In this document: positions 1 to 8,453 of the stretch, piece after piece
How positions within the stretch are numbered: position 1 is the first letter of the stretch
Layout of the letters: each line of letters begins with the position of its first letter
Assembly (NCBI GenBank): GCA_900768785.1
Contig: CAAGEG010000159.1
Span: 38,133 to 102,132, forward strand
Source: an uncultured Prevotella sp.
Lineage (GTDB): Bacteria; Bacteroidota; Bacteroidia; Bacteroidales; Bacteroidaceae
Direction of reading: 5' to 3'
DNA length: 64,000 nt
Notes under the pieces: model-generated
The model's input: only the letters and a program-made list of their open reading frames with translations
Database searches by the model: none
What the model was told of the DNA's origin: nothing
Program-made: the position numbers and the translations under genes

Positions 1-1
1 A

Positions 2-226
2 TATACCAACGTTAATTACAAAGGTGGCAACCATAATGTCAAGGTTAAATTCTATTTGCCGACAGGCGGAGCTTGGGCTACACAGAACGGAAGAAGCCAA
101 ACAGCAGCCAACTTCTGCATAGAAGGTTTATATCTTGATGGCACTAAGGTTAAGTCAATATATGATAATTTGGATACGTCAACAGCACAAAACAACTCCG
201 TATTCCAAGTTTTCGTAACAAGATAG
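2..226 (+). CDS. C-terminal fragment of an unrecognised protein
   Basis: The only plausible coding frame at the left edge is open from base 2 to a TAG at 224-226 and gives 74 residues. The gene starts outside the window. The fragment is polar, rich in Asn, Gly and Thr, and has the alternating pattern of a beta-rich domain, for example KVKFYLPTGGAW and NNSVFQVFVTR at the very end. That fits the C-terminus of a secreted or outer-membrane protein, but I do not recognise the family. A terminator-like hairpin follows 37 bases later, which supports this stop as a real gene end. Confidence 0.55.
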   Translation, partial: YTNVNYKGGNHNVKVKFYLPTGGAWATQNGRSQTAANFCIEGLYLDGTKVKSIYDNLDTSTAQNNSVFQVFVTR

Positions 227-262
227 CAAGTTGTAGCTAACAAAGAACTTCATATAAATAGG

Positions 263-322
263 GCGGATAAAGATTTAATATTGCCAAAATAAGGCTTTAT
301 TGTTCTTTTATCCGCTTTTTTG
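263..322 (+). terminator. Rho-independent terminator after the first gene
   Basis: GCGGATAAA (263-271) pairs with TTTATCCGC (307-315) and is followed by a run of seven T. The 35-base loop contains a small GCC/GGC inner pairing. The loop is longer than usual, but the perfect stem and T-tract are convincing. Confidence 0.6.
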
Positions 323-374
323 TGCCTTTTAAGAAAATTATTATCAACAATAACTCTTCTTTATGGAATTTGTG

Positions 375-382
375 TAAATTTG
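375..382 (+). promoter_or_regulatory. -7 box, probable bcp promoter
   Basis: TAAATTTG matches the Bacteroidota -7 consensus TAnnTTTG and lies about 100 bases upstream of the chosen bcp start. No good TTTG -33 box is visible at the right spacing. Confidence 0.4.
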
Positions 383-480
383 CAAATAGAAGCGGCAAGA
401 GCCGATATACTTTATTTATCCGTCTTGTCTGCTTCATCTAAATCGTGTTATTGAAGAAATCTTTTAAATATATTATTACA

Positions 481-930
481 ATGGAAGTAGGAGATAAGAT
501 ACCCGAAGTATTGGGATTGGACGAAAATGGTAATGAAATAAGAGCCGAACACTTTAAAGGACGTAAGCTCGTTTTGTATTTTTATCCCAAAGATCTAACA
601 TCCGGTTGTACCACAGAGGCTTGCAATCTTCGTGACAACTATGAACAGCTATCCGAAAACGGTTATGAAGTAGTGGGCGTAAGCATAGATAACGACACAC
701 AACATAAGAAGTTTATTGCGAAAAACAATCTTCCGTTCCATTTAATAGCCGATACGGAAAAAACTCTTGTAACACAATTTGGCGTTTGGGGCGAAAAAAA
801 GATGTATGGAAGAGCCTATATGGGTACTTTCCGCACAACATTCATAATCAACGAAGACGGTATTGTCGAGCGCATAATAGGACCTAAAGAGATTAAGGTC
901 AAGGAACATGCATCACAAATATTGCGATAA
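481..930 (+). CDS. bcp: Thioredoxin-dependent thiol peroxidase (Bcp/PrxQ peroxiredoxin)
   Basis: This is a 149-residue peroxiredoxin of the Bcp/PrxQ type, which reduces hydroperoxides in the cytoplasm and is recycled by thioredoxin. The motif TSGCTTEAC holds the peroxidatic Cys43 and a second Cys48 five residues later, the usual PrxQ pair. YFYPKD before it and FRTTFIINEDG near the end are family hallmarks, and the length is typical. I start at ATG 481 (MEVGDK), not at the in-frame TTG at 445, because family members begin a few residues before GDKxPE. A yitT-family gene follows 64 bases downstream on the same strand. The thioredoxin at 55.4 kb could be a reductant, but that link is inference. 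Confidence 0.93.
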   Translation: MEVGDKIPEVLGLDENGNEIRAEHFKGRKLVLYFYPKDLTSGCTTEACNLRDNYEQLSENGYEVVGVSIDNDTQHKKFIAKNNLPFHLIADTEKTLVTQFGVWGEKKMYGRAYMGTFRTTFIINEDGIVERIIGPKEIKVKEHASQILR

Positions 931-994
931 TATTGTTGACACAACCTTAAATTGTATAATTATAACACAATTCTGAATACATAGTACTCCTTTT

Positions 995-1885
995 ATGGCT
1001 GAAGAAAATATTATTACAAAAAAATCCAAGCAAAAGAAGTCTTTGAAAGACCTCTTCTTTATAACGTTCGGAATATTATTGTATGCCTTTGGCTATACAG
1101 CATTTATTTTGCCCGAACAAGTCGTTATGGGAGGAGTTTCAGGTATTTCCGCCCTTTTGTTCTACGCTTTTAAGCTACCGCCGGGTGTTTCTATTTATGT
1201 GCTAAACATATCGATGTTGCTTATAGCTTTCAGGGCTCTAACCCGCCAATTTACCATTAGAACCATCATCGGAGTGACAACAATGTCTATTCTGATAGGT
1301 CTTTTACAACCCTTAATGCAGGCTTTCCCCATCATCACAGCCGGAGAGGACAAGTTTATGCACGTACTTATCGGTGGCGCACTTGGTGGTGCCGGTCTTG
1401 GAATAGTGTTTTCACATAATGGTTCTACGGGAGGAACGGACATCATAATAGCATTATTGAACAAATATTTCCGTGTTAGCTTCGGTCGCGCGATGCAGTT
1501 TATCGATATCACTATCATAAGTTCTTCTTACCTATTGTTTCATAGCATGGAAACAATAGTTTACGGAGTTGCCTTTACCCTTATTGCAAGCTATGTCTGC
1601 GACTATGTTATCAACGGTTCACGCCAAACCGTACAATTCATAATCATTTCAAAAGAGTATGAAAAGATAGCTGATACAATCAACCACAAGGTTCATCGTG
1701 GTGTTACGGTAATTGAAGGCAAAGGCTGGTATTCGAAGAAAGAGGTCGATATCTTGATCGTTCTCGCACGTAAATACGAGTCGCAAGAAGTCTTCTCTTA
1801 TATCAAACGCATAGATCCTTATGCAATGGTGTCTCAATCTTTCTGTCATGGCGTCTTCGGAGAAGGCTTTGACAAGATAAAATAG
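995..1885 (+). CDS. YitT family membrane protein (DUF161 / DUF2179)
   Basis: This 296-residue protein has the YitT layout. A short basic N-terminus (KKSKQKKSLKD) is followed by about five hydrophobic segments between residues 20 and 205. A soluble C-terminal domain of about 80 residues (DUF2179) follows, running from roughly QFIIISKEY to the end. The glycine-rich stretch GGALGGAGLGIVFSHNGSTGGTD (shown here in part) around residue 130-150 is the most conserved part of the family. The molecular function of YitT proteins is not established; transport has been proposed. The ATG at 995 is the only good start. It probably shares a transcript with bcp, since no promoter box is evident in the 64-base gap. 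Confidence 0.85.
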   Translation: MAEENIITKKSKQKKSLKDLFFITFGILLYAFGYTAFILPEQVVMGGVSGISALLFYAFKLPPGVSIYVLNISMLLIAFRALTRQFTIRTIIGVTTMSILIGLLQPLMQAFPIITAGEDKFMHVLIGGALGGAGLGIVFSHNGSTGGTDIIIALLNKYFRVSFGRAMQFIDITIISSSYLLFHSMETIVYGVAFTLIASYVCDYVINGSRQTVQFIIISKEYEKIADTINHKVHRGVTVIEGKGWYSKKEVDILIVLARKYESQEVFSYIKRIDPYAMVSQSFCHGVFGEGFDKIK

Positions 1886-1941
1886 TATCCTAAATAATTT
1901 AAAAAAAATCTGCTAATGTCAAGCGCATGGCAGAAAATTAC

Positions 1942-1949
1942 TACCTTTG
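1942..1949 (+). promoter_or_regulatory. -7 box for the M3 peptidase gene
   Basis: TACCTTTG matches TAnnTTTG. It sits 31 bases before ATG 1980 and overlaps an in-frame GTG at 1947, so it argues that the longer reading frame is not used. Confidence 0.55.
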
Positions 1950-1979
1950 TGTCATAAAAACAAGAATACGACACTAAGT

Positions 1980-4058
1980 ATGGATAATCAATCAACTACA
2001 AAACAACGCATAAACCCGTTTTTTGAGCCCTATAACACACCACATGACACGGTGCCTTTTGACAAAATAACGCTTCAAGACATCGAAGAGGCGTTTATGG
2101 AAGGCATAAGACGTGACAACGAACAAATAGAAAAAACAATTAACAATCCCCAAAAGCCCACTTTCGATAACACAATTATCAATACCGAAGAGGATAAAGA
2201 CGGTTATTACGACTTGCTTTCAAGAGTGTCTAACGTCTTCTTCAATTTGTTAAGTGCCGAAACGAATGACGAAATGGACGCTTTGGCACAAAAGATACAG
2301 CCCGTTCTCACACAACATGCTAATGATGTGCGACTCAACAAACGCCTTTTTGAACGCATAAAAGCCGTACATCTGCACCACAGACGACTGACACCCGAAG
2401 AAAAACGATTGATTGACAATTGCTATGACGGCTTTGTAAGAAGCGGTGCTTTGCTTAATGACGAAGACAAAGAAAAACTAAGACAACTTACTGAAGAGGC
2501 AAGCATACTCTCTTTGCAGTTTTCGCAAAACCTGCTTAAAGACAAAAAAGACTTCAAACTGCATATTACCGACCCTTCAATGCTTGGCGGACTGCCTGAA
2601 ACTGCCCTTGAAGCAGCAGCTCAAGCGGCTAAAGAGCAACAGCTTGAAGGCTGGATCTTTACTCTCGACTTCCCGAGTTACAGTCCGTTTATGACTTATG
2701 CCGACAACCGAGAACTGCGTCGGCAGATGTATATGGCATATAACACGATATGCACCCATGATAACGAGAACAACAACCTTGAGATTTGCAAACGCCTTGT
2801 CAACCTTAGACGTGAGGTGGCTCAACTGTTAGGCAGTCGCACTTATGCCGAATATGTGTTGAAAAATCGTATGGCAGGCAACACACGCAACGTCTATAAA
2901 CTTCTTGACAACCTTATTGAGGCATACAAACCTACGGCAATAAAGGAGGTAGAACAGATAAAGCGACATGCTGCAAAGTTGGAAGGCAAGGGCTTTGTGC
3001 TTGAAGCATGGGACATGGGATACTATTCGCACAAGCTGAAATTAGATAAATACAACATAGACTCCGAAATGCTTAGACCTTACTTTGAATTATCAAAGGT
3101 GATAAACGGAGTTTTCGGTCTTGCAAACAAGCTCTATGGCATTACATTCAAAGAAAATAACAACATTCCGGTATATCATCCCGACGTCAAAGCATATGAA
3201 GTTTTTGATAAAGACGGCTCTTTTCTTGCTGTCTTTTATGCCGACTTCCACCCGCGCAAAGGCAAACAGGGTGGAGCTTGGATGACTGAATATCAAGGTC
3301 AATGGATAGACAAACACGGTGTAAACGTGAGACCTCATGTCAGCGTGGTAATGAATCTGACCAAGCCGACAGCCGAGAAGCCGGCATTACTAACGTTAGG
3401 AGAGGTAGAAACCTTCCTTCATGAGTTTGGTCATGCCTTGCACGGGATGTTCGCAAACACACGTTTCGAAAGTCTTTCGGGCACCAACGTGTGGTGGGAC
3501 TTTGTTGAATTGCCGTCGCAATTCATGGAGAACTTCTCAATAGAAAAAGATTTTCTCAACACGTTTGCTTATCATTATCAAACACAAGAAGCCATACCGG
3601 CAGAATTGATAAGCCGTATTGTCAAGAGCCGCAACTTCATGGCGGCATATTCATGCCTTAGACAAGTGAGCTTGGCTCTGCTTGATATGGCATACTATAC
3701 GCTTAAAAACGAGTTTGATGAAGATATTATATCATTTGAAAAACGTGAATGGGCAAAGGCTATTATCACTCCCCAGCGCATGGATACATGTATGACCGTA
3801 CAGTTCAGTCACATCATGGCGGGTGGCTATGCAGCAGGTTACTACAGCTATAAATGGGCTGAAGTGCTTGATGCCGACACTTTCAGCATATTCAAAAAAC
3901 ATGGTATCTTCAACCGTAAAACAGCCCAACGCTTCAGAGACTGCATACTTTCAAAAGGCGGAACCGAAAATCCTATGACATTATTTGTCAATTTCAAAGG
4001 TAGCAAACCAACAATAGATGCCCTTTTGAAGCGAAACGGCATAAAAAGAAAAGGTTAA
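1980..4058 (+). CDS. dcp: M3 family metallopeptidase (peptidyl-dipeptidase Dcp / oligopeptidase A type)
   Basis: This is a 692-residue zincin of family M3, which cleaves short peptides, probably in the cytoplasm. The active-site motif HEFGHALH starts at His481 (His481, Glu482, His485). The third zinc ligand is probably the Glu in FVELPSQ about 27 residues later. The length and the N-terminal helical region beginning NPFFEPYNTPHDTVPFDKI are typical of Dcp-like enzymes of Bacteroidota. No signal peptide is visible. I chose ATG 1980 because the -7 box at 1942-1949 would place the transcription start downstream of the alternative GTG at 1947. The dipeptidase versus oligopeptidase A assignment is by overall resemblance only. 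Confidence 0.9.
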   Translation: MDNQSTTKQRINPFFEPYNTPHDTVPFDKITLQDIEEAFMEGIRRDNEQIEKTINNPQKPTFDNTIINTEEDKDGYYDLLSRVSNVFFNLLSAETNDEMDALAQKIQPVLTQHANDVRLNKRLFERIKAVHLHHRRLTPEEKRLIDNCYDGFVRSGALLNDEDKEKLRQLTEEASILSLQFSQNLLKDKKDFKLHITDPSMLGGLPETALEAAAQAAKEQQLEGWIFTLDFPSYSPFMTYADNRELRRQMYMAYNTICTHDNENNNLEICKRLVNLRREVAQLLGSRTYAEYVLKNRMAGNTRNVYKLLDNLIEAYKPTAIKEVEQIKRHAAKLEGKGFVLEAWDMGYYSHKLKLDKYNIDSEMLRPYFELSKVINGVFGLANKLYGITFKENNNIPVYHPDVKAYEVFDKDGSFLAVFYADFHPRKGKQGGAWMTEYQGQWIDKHGVNVRPHVSVVMNLTKPTAEKPALLTLGEVETFLHEFGHALHGMFANTRFESLSGTNVWWDFVELPSQFMENFSIEKDFLNTFAYHYQTQEAIPAELISRIVKSRNFMAAYSCLRQVSLALLDMAYYTLKNEFDEDIISFEKREWAKAIITPQRMDTCMTVQFSHIMAGGYAAGYYSYKWAEVLDADTFSIFKKHGIFNRKTAQRFRDCILSKGGTENPMTLFVNFKGSKPTIDALLKRNGIKRKG

Positions 4059-4135
4059 CAGTAGAGCCATTCAAACTCTTCGGAGGTTGAAAATCATGGC
4101 ATAACAAGGTTCGTATAATATAAGAAAAATCAGAA

Positions 4136-4597
4136 ATGTCAAACGAAACAGACAAGAGCCGCAAACAACTATTGCTTGATTTACGCTATTTGCGCATGGC
4201 ACGTATATGGGCAGAAAACAGCTACTGCAAGCGTAGGCAAGTGGGAGCTATTGTTGTGAAAGATCAACGCATAATAAGCGATGGATATAATGGCACTCCG
4301 AGCGGTTTTGAAAATATATGTGAGGATGATACAAATACCACTAAGCCTTATGTCCTTCACGCAGAGGCAAACGCCATAACCAAACTTGCACGAAGCTCCA
4401 ACAATAGTGACGGAGCAACACTCTATGTTACAGCCTCACCATGTATAGAGTGCGCAAAATTGATAATACAAGCCGGCATAAAGCGTGTTGTTTATGGTGA
4501 GAAATACAGGCTTGAAGACGGCATCAATTTGCTCAAAAGAGCTAATATTAATGTTATATATTTAAATCCCGATGAATATGAAACCACAAAAGAGTAA
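4136..4597 (+). CDS. Deoxycytidylate (dCMP) deaminase, ComEB-like
   Basis: This 153-residue zinc-dependent cytidine/deoxycytidylate deaminase would convert dCMP to dUMP for thymidylate synthesis. The HAE motif is at 75-77 (His75 zinc ligand, Glu77 proton shuttle), and PCIEC at 102-106 gives Cys103 and Cys106 as the other ligands. SDGYNGTPSGF is the typical dCMP-deaminase substrate loop and distinguishes it from TadA (a separate TadA is at 47.5 kb). Its 3' end overlaps the start of the S41 peptidase gene by 26 bases, so the two are almost certainly co-transcribed. Confidence 0.92.
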   Translation: MSNETDKSRKQLLLDLRYLRMARIWAENSYCKRRQVGAIVVKDQRIISDGYNGTPSGFENICEDDTNTTKPYVLHAEANAITKLARSSNNSDGATLYVTASPCIECAKLIIQAGIKRVVYGEKYRLEDGINLLKRANINVIYLNPDEYETTKE

Positions 4598-6284
4598 CCG
4601 ACTAATGCCGTTGTTAATGGCATTTTGCGTTGTGCTCGGCATAATGATAGGCACATTCTATGCCAATCATTTCTCCGGCAACAGACTGAATATCATCAAT
4701 TCGGGAAGCAATCGCATTAACAATCTCTTGCATATTATCGATGACCAATATGTTGATGCCGTAAACATAGATTCGCTCGTTGATAAGGCTATACCGCAGA
4801 TTTTGGCAGACCTTGACCCTCATTCTGTTTATATATCTGCAAGAGATGTTCAACAGGTAAACGATGATTTGAAGGGCTCTTTCTCGGGGGTAGGTATCGA
4901 ATTTGTCATTCGTGAAGACACCATACATATACAAGGCGTTATCAAAAACGGTCCTGCAGAACAAGCGGGAATACTTGCCGGAGACAAGATAGTAAGTGTT
5001 GACGGCAAGCCTTTTGTGGGTAAAGAGGTGACAAACGAGGAGGCAATGCACAGGCTTAAAGGCCCTAAGGACACCAAAGTGAAGATTGGCATTATTCGTT
5101 ATGGGCACAAAGGAGTTAAAAACTTCACCATCACGCGGGGCGATATTCCTCAAAAGAGCGTTAGCGCCGTGTATATGCTTGATGAAAATACGGGATATAT
5201 AAAGATAAAGAATTTCGGAGAGAACACTTATCCCGAACTTCTCATCTCTCTTGCACAGTTGTCGCAAGAAGGATTCAGCAATCTTGTTATTGATTTGCGC
5301 GACAATACAGGCGGCTATTTGCAGTCTGCCGTTCAAATAGCTAACGAGTTCTTGCCAAAAAACAAGCTTATTGTATATACTCAAGGGCGCAAATCGCCGA
5401 GAGAAGACTATAAGAGCGATGGACGAGGTAGCTATCAGAACATACCTCTTGTGGTGCTTATCAACGAGTCGTCGGCATCTGCATCAGAGATTTTTGCGGG
5501 AGCTATGCAAGACAACGACCGTGCTACTATCATCGGACGACGCTCTTTTGGTAAAGGACTTGTGCAGAAACCTATCGAGTTCCCTGATAAATCGGTTGTC
5601 AGACTGACTGTTGCACGTTATTACACTCCGTCGGGAAGATGCATACAGAAGCCTTATTCTACCGGTAATGACAAGACTTATGAAGACGATATAGTGTCTC
5701 GCTACAAGCATGGAGAGTTCTTCTCACAAGACAGCATCAAACATACAGGTCCTGCATACCACACAAGTCTCGGACGAACAGTATATGGAGGTGGTGGGAT
5801 AACGCCTGATATCTTTGTTCCGGAAGACACTCTTGACGTTACTTCTTATTATAAAGAAGCAAGCATGAGCGGGTTGATATTGCAATTTGCCTTCGTTTAT
5901 ACCGATGACAATCGTCTCAAGCTCAATAATTTCACAGAGATGATGGAGCTTGCCAACTATCTCGTTAAACAAAACACGGTAGATAAGTTTGCCTCTTTTG
6001 CCGATAAACACGGGCTACAACGTAGAAATCTGATGATAAAAAAGTCGCACAAACTTCTTGAACGTTATATCAACAGTCGTATAATATATAATATTATGGA
6101 CGAAGAGGCATGGACCGAATATATCAATATGGATGATAACGTCATAAAGACGGCTCTTGATGTGTTTAGAAAAGATGAGGCGTTTCCTGCAAAGCCCAAG
6201 AAGGAGACAACAAAAAAGGACAAAATAGCAAGCGGATTATTTAATTTGCCACGACCATACAACGTAAGTATCATCCGAGCATAG
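4572..6284 (+). CDS. S41 family C-terminal processing peptidase
   Basis: This is a 570-residue serine protease of the CtpA/Tsp family, which trims periplasmic or envelope proteins. An N-terminal hydrophobic segment (about residues 10-30) should act as a signal anchor. A PDZ domain lies at about 90-170 (GVGIEFVIREDTIHIQGV, then GPAEQAGILAGDKIVSVDG). The catalytic core holds ESSASASE with Ser303 and GRRSFGKGLVQ with Lys328. The 25-residue Ser-Lys spacing equals that of E. coli Tsp. Two ATGs, at 4572 and 4578, are possible. The start overlaps the dCMP deaminase gene, and the cyclo-ligase gene begins only 7 bases after the stop. No substrate can be inferred. Confidence 0.92.
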   Translation: MNMKPQKSNRLMPLLMAFCVVLGIMIGTFYANHFSGNRLNIINSGSNRINNLLHIIDDQYVDAVNIDSLVDKAIPQILADLDPHSVYISARDVQQVNDDLKGSFSGVGIEFVIREDTIHIQGVIKNGPAEQAGILAGDKIVSVDGKPFVGKEVTNEEAMHRLKGPKDTKVKIGIIRYGHKGVKNFTITRGDIPQKSVSAVYMLDENTGYIKIKNFGENTYPELLISLAQLSQEGFSNLVIDLRDNTGGYLQSAVQIANEFLPKNKLIVYTQGRKSPREDYKSDGRGSYQNIPLVVLINESSASASEIFAGAMQDNDRATIIGRRSFGKGLVQKPIEFPDKSVVRLTVARYYTPSGRCIQKPYSTGNDKTYEDDIVSRYKHGEFFSQDSIKHTGPAYHTSLGRTVYGGGGITPDIFVPEDTLDVTSYYKEASMSGLILQFAFVYTDDNRLKLNNFTEMMELANYLVKQNTVDKFASFADKHGLQRRNLMIKKSHKLLERYINSRIIYNIMDEEAWTEYINMDDNVIKTALDVFRKDEAFPAKPKKETTKKDKIASGLFNLPRPYNVSIIRA

Positions 6285-6291
6285 CGTGTTT

Positions 6292-6822
6292 ATGGATAAG
6301 AAAGAGTTGAGAGAATACATCCGTAAAGCGAAACGGCAATATTCTTCTGAAGAATTGGCTGAGCAGTCTGCCGTTGTTATGGAGCGTCTTTTTGCCAATA
6401 GCATAGTGGCAAACGCAAGTATCGTGCTTATGTATTACTCTCTCCCTGATGAAGTAAATACACATTTTGCTGTTGACAGGCTTGTTTGTGAGGGCAAAAG
6501 GGTGCTTCTCCCACGTGTCATTAGCGACAATAAGATGGAGATACGCGAATATTCGTCGGCTGAAGATTTGCAAAAGGGACAGTTTGATATCATGGAACCT
6601 ACGGGCAAACTTTTTACCCGATATGCCGATATTGATGTTTGCGTAATTCCGGGTATGGCTTTTGATAGCGCCAAACATCGTCTCGGGAGAGGCAAAGGAT
6701 ATTACGACCGTTTTCTATCCAACGTTCCTAATATATATAAAATAGGTGTATGCTTCAACTTTCAGAAGGTTGACAACGTGCCTTCTGATGATTTTGATAT
6801 TCCTATGGACGAGGTTTTATAG
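6292..6822 (+). CDS. 5-formyltetrahydrofolate cyclo-ligase
   Basis: This 176-residue enzyme would convert 5-formyl-THF to 5,10-methenyl-THF with ATP, recycling folate. The signature GRGKGYYDRFL near residue 135, PGMAFD before it, and the N-terminal KKELREYIRKAKRQ are typical of the YgfA/MTHFS family. I start at ATG 6292; an in-frame GTG at 6286 is possible but less likely. It ends a tight run with dCMP deaminase and S41 peptidase and converges with the lipoprotein gene on the other strand, 29 bases away. Folate and dUMP both feed thymidylate synthesis, so the pairing with dCMP deaminase makes metabolic sense. Confidence 0.9.
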   Translation: MDKKELREYIRKAKRQYSSEELAEQSAVVMERLFANSIVANASIVLMYYSLPDEVNTHFAVDRLVCEGKRVLLPRVISDNKMEIREYSSAEDLQKGQFDIMEPTGKLFTRYADIDVCVIPGMAFDSAKHRLGRGKGYYDRFLSNVPNIYKIGVCFNFQKVDNVPSDDFDIPMDEVL

Positions 6823-6851
6823 TGAAGAACAATTATAATGACCTGTTTTGG

Positions 6852-7418
6852 TTAAACTCCGTCGTCCTCTTCTTGCTCGTTCTCGGTAGAATCAAGGCGG
6901 TTGTCACGACTTATTGACATGCTTCCGGTTGAAGAAATGTTTATTCTCATCGGCACATATTCATCGCTAAGGGCGTCGGCAGAACCTACGCTACCCGCAA
7001 AACGCAACATATTATCTTCGACACATTCATATACAACTCCGAGCAAAATGTTTTTGTCAAGGTATTCTTGTGGTAAAACGGAAGCGAAGTCGGCTTTTGT
7101 AAATGTCTTATTGAAGAACAAGTCCCCGTTTTCACGTTTTATGGTTAGTGTAACCTCGTTGTTATAATAAGTAGCTCCGGTATCATCTTTCACAACAGGC
7201 TGAGTTGTGTCTGCCGTACGTGAACATTCTATGGTGTAGTTTTGTCCTTGCCATGTGATATTCTCATTTTGATGAGAGTCTTGCATGCGTATTGTCGCTG
7301 CCGGTTTGCTTTCTACGGGTTTGCGAGTTATGATTGTGCCTTCATTTTTCTTTTCGTTGCAAGACATGAAACACATGGCTATCATGATTGCAGCACCAAA
7401 AACGTGTTTGATTTTCAT
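6852..7418 (-). CDS. Lipoprotein, DUF4738-like
   Basis: This 188-residue predicted lipoprotein has a signal peptide ending in CFMSC, giving a lipid-modified Cys at about residue 20, then a charged linker. The mature domain has TWQGQNYTIECSRTAD, VTLTIKRENGDLFFNKTF and YVPMRINISSTGSMSISRD. This is the pattern I associate with the DUF4738 family of Bacteroides and Prevotella; the assignment is from memory and the function is unknown. The C-terminus is acidic (ENEQEEDDGV). The gene converges with the cyclo-ligase gene. A 22-bp repeat array lies about 165 bases upstream of its start, between it and the Crp-type gene. Confidence 0.7.
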   Translation of the reverse strand: MKIKHVFGAAIMIAMCFMSCNEKKNEGTIITRKPVESKPAATIRMQDSHQNENITWQGQNYTIECSRTADTTQPVVKDDTGATYYNNEVTLTIKRENGDLFFNKTFTKADFASVLPQEYLDKNILLGVVYECVEDNMLRFAGSVGSADALSDEYVPMRINISSTGSMSISRDNRLDSTENEQEEDDGV

Positions 7419-7581
7419 TATGTTTAAAGTTATAAGTTTAAGTAATGCTACTTCTTCGTCTTGTTTATAGCCGATGCGAAGATGTGCATTAACTTCTGCG
7501 AAATTAATGATTTTATTTTAATTATTGCCAACACTCGGTCTTTTTTATTTTTTTCAACAGCTCAGTCTGCTTTCTTGTCTT

Positions 7582-7691
7582 GTCTAAACACGTAGTTTAC
7601 GACTCGTAAACACCATACTTACGATACGTAAACTATATACTTTTGATGTCTAAACCATATACTTATGATGTCTAAACTATATACTTACGTT
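7582..7691. repeat. Array of five 22-bp quasi-palindromic repeats (array 1)
   Basis: Five head-to-tail units of exactly 22 bp start at 7582, 7604, 7626, 7648 and 7670. Each has an STAAAC core near its left end and, in units 2-5, a TATACTTACGAT-like right half (unit 2 has CATACTTACGAT). Typical units have TCGTAA/TTACGA inverted ends. The junction of units 1 and 2 makes a 17-bp palindrome, GTTTACGA-C-TCGTAAAC (7595-7611). Related arrays occur at 28863 and 49534. It lies in the gap between crp (3' side) and the lipoprotein gene (5' side). There are no spacers, so it is not a CRISPR array. Confidence 0.8.
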
Positions 7692-7772
7692 TAGCCTGAT
7701 ACGTTATTATAACATGAAATATGCAGCTTGATAGTTGGCAGATTGTTTTTCGGTGTGCGCAAAGCTTTTCGA

Positions 7773-8441
7773 CTATAAAAGTTTTTCAAGGGCAGATATA
7801 ACTATCTCGCCACGTTTAAGTGTGATAATGCCCTCTTTGTGCATGGCATTAAGCTCTCGCGACACATTCAAACGGCTTTCGCCAATCTCCGATGCAAGGC
7901 GTTCCATAGTAATGGAAATGGCTTTTTCGCCTGCCGGTCTTCGGCATCTGGCGGTTATAAAGTGTGTTATTTTTGACCTTATGTCTTGTGGTTTGACATT
8001 CCAAACCATTCGTGCCAACCTTTGAGAACGGGTACATATAATGTTCAGCATGTTGAGTCGGAATATCTCATACTTGTCTGCAAGACTTAAAATATCTCGT
8101 TTGGTTATGTAAATAAAGTTACATTGTTCGGCTGCTTTATATGTTCCGGTATAGCGTTGGGTGAGTCCGAAGATGCGTTCCGGCTCGATTATGTTTGGTG
8201 CGTACATTTTTTCTCTAATGCTATATGCCTTGTCGTCAGAGAAATAAACGGAAATCATGGTGCCTTCCAATTGGAAATAGAGTTTATCACACAGGTCTCC
8301 CTCGTTTATAACAACCTTGTTTCGGGAGTATGAAAGGGGTATAAACTTTATCTCGGAAATAGCTTCGCTAATGTCGTTGCGGCTCATTCCTTGAAACAAA
8401 GGCAGCTCAAGAAGGCGGTTATGCAAATCTTGAATTTTCAT
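7773..8441 (-). CDS. Crp/Fnr family transcriptional regulator
   Basis: This 222-residue regulator has an N-terminal cyclic-nucleotide-binding-like beta barrel (about 15-130) and a C-terminal winged helix-turn-helix (about 160-215). The recognition segment is ASEIGESRLNVSRELNAM, followed by the wing GIITLKRGEIVI. I see no Fnr-type cysteine cluster for an iron-sulfur cluster, so oxygen sensing through Fe-S is not supported. The effector is unknown. Its start lies 12 bases after the apbE stop, so it is the last gene of the minus-strand run that begins with DUF4199. Confidence 0.88.
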   Translation of the reverse strand: MKIQDLHNRLLELPLFQGMSRNDISEAISEIKFIPLSYSRNKVVINEGDLCDKLYFQLEGTMISVYFSDDKAYSIREKMYAPNIIEPERIFGLTQRYTGTYKAAEQCNFIYITKRDILSLADKYEIFRLNMLNIICTRSQRLARMVWNVKPQDIRSKITHFITARCRRPAGEKAISITMERLASEIGESRLNVSRELNAMHKEGIITLKRGEIVISALEKLL

Positions 8442-8453
8442 CAGCAGCGGCTT

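Noticed and set aside
52..243. 63-residue minus-strand frame at the left edge
   Set aside because: It overlaps the plus-strand gene tail, which has a terminator after it; the minus frame has no recognisable features.
4614..5384. 256-residue minus-strand reading frame
   Set aside because: It is the mirror of the S41 peptidase gene, whose domains and catalytic residues are clear; the antisense product resembles nothing and has no promoter.
7582..7691. CRISPR-like array
   Set aside because: Units are contiguous with no unique spacers, are only 22 bp and diverge from each other, and no cas gene is present.
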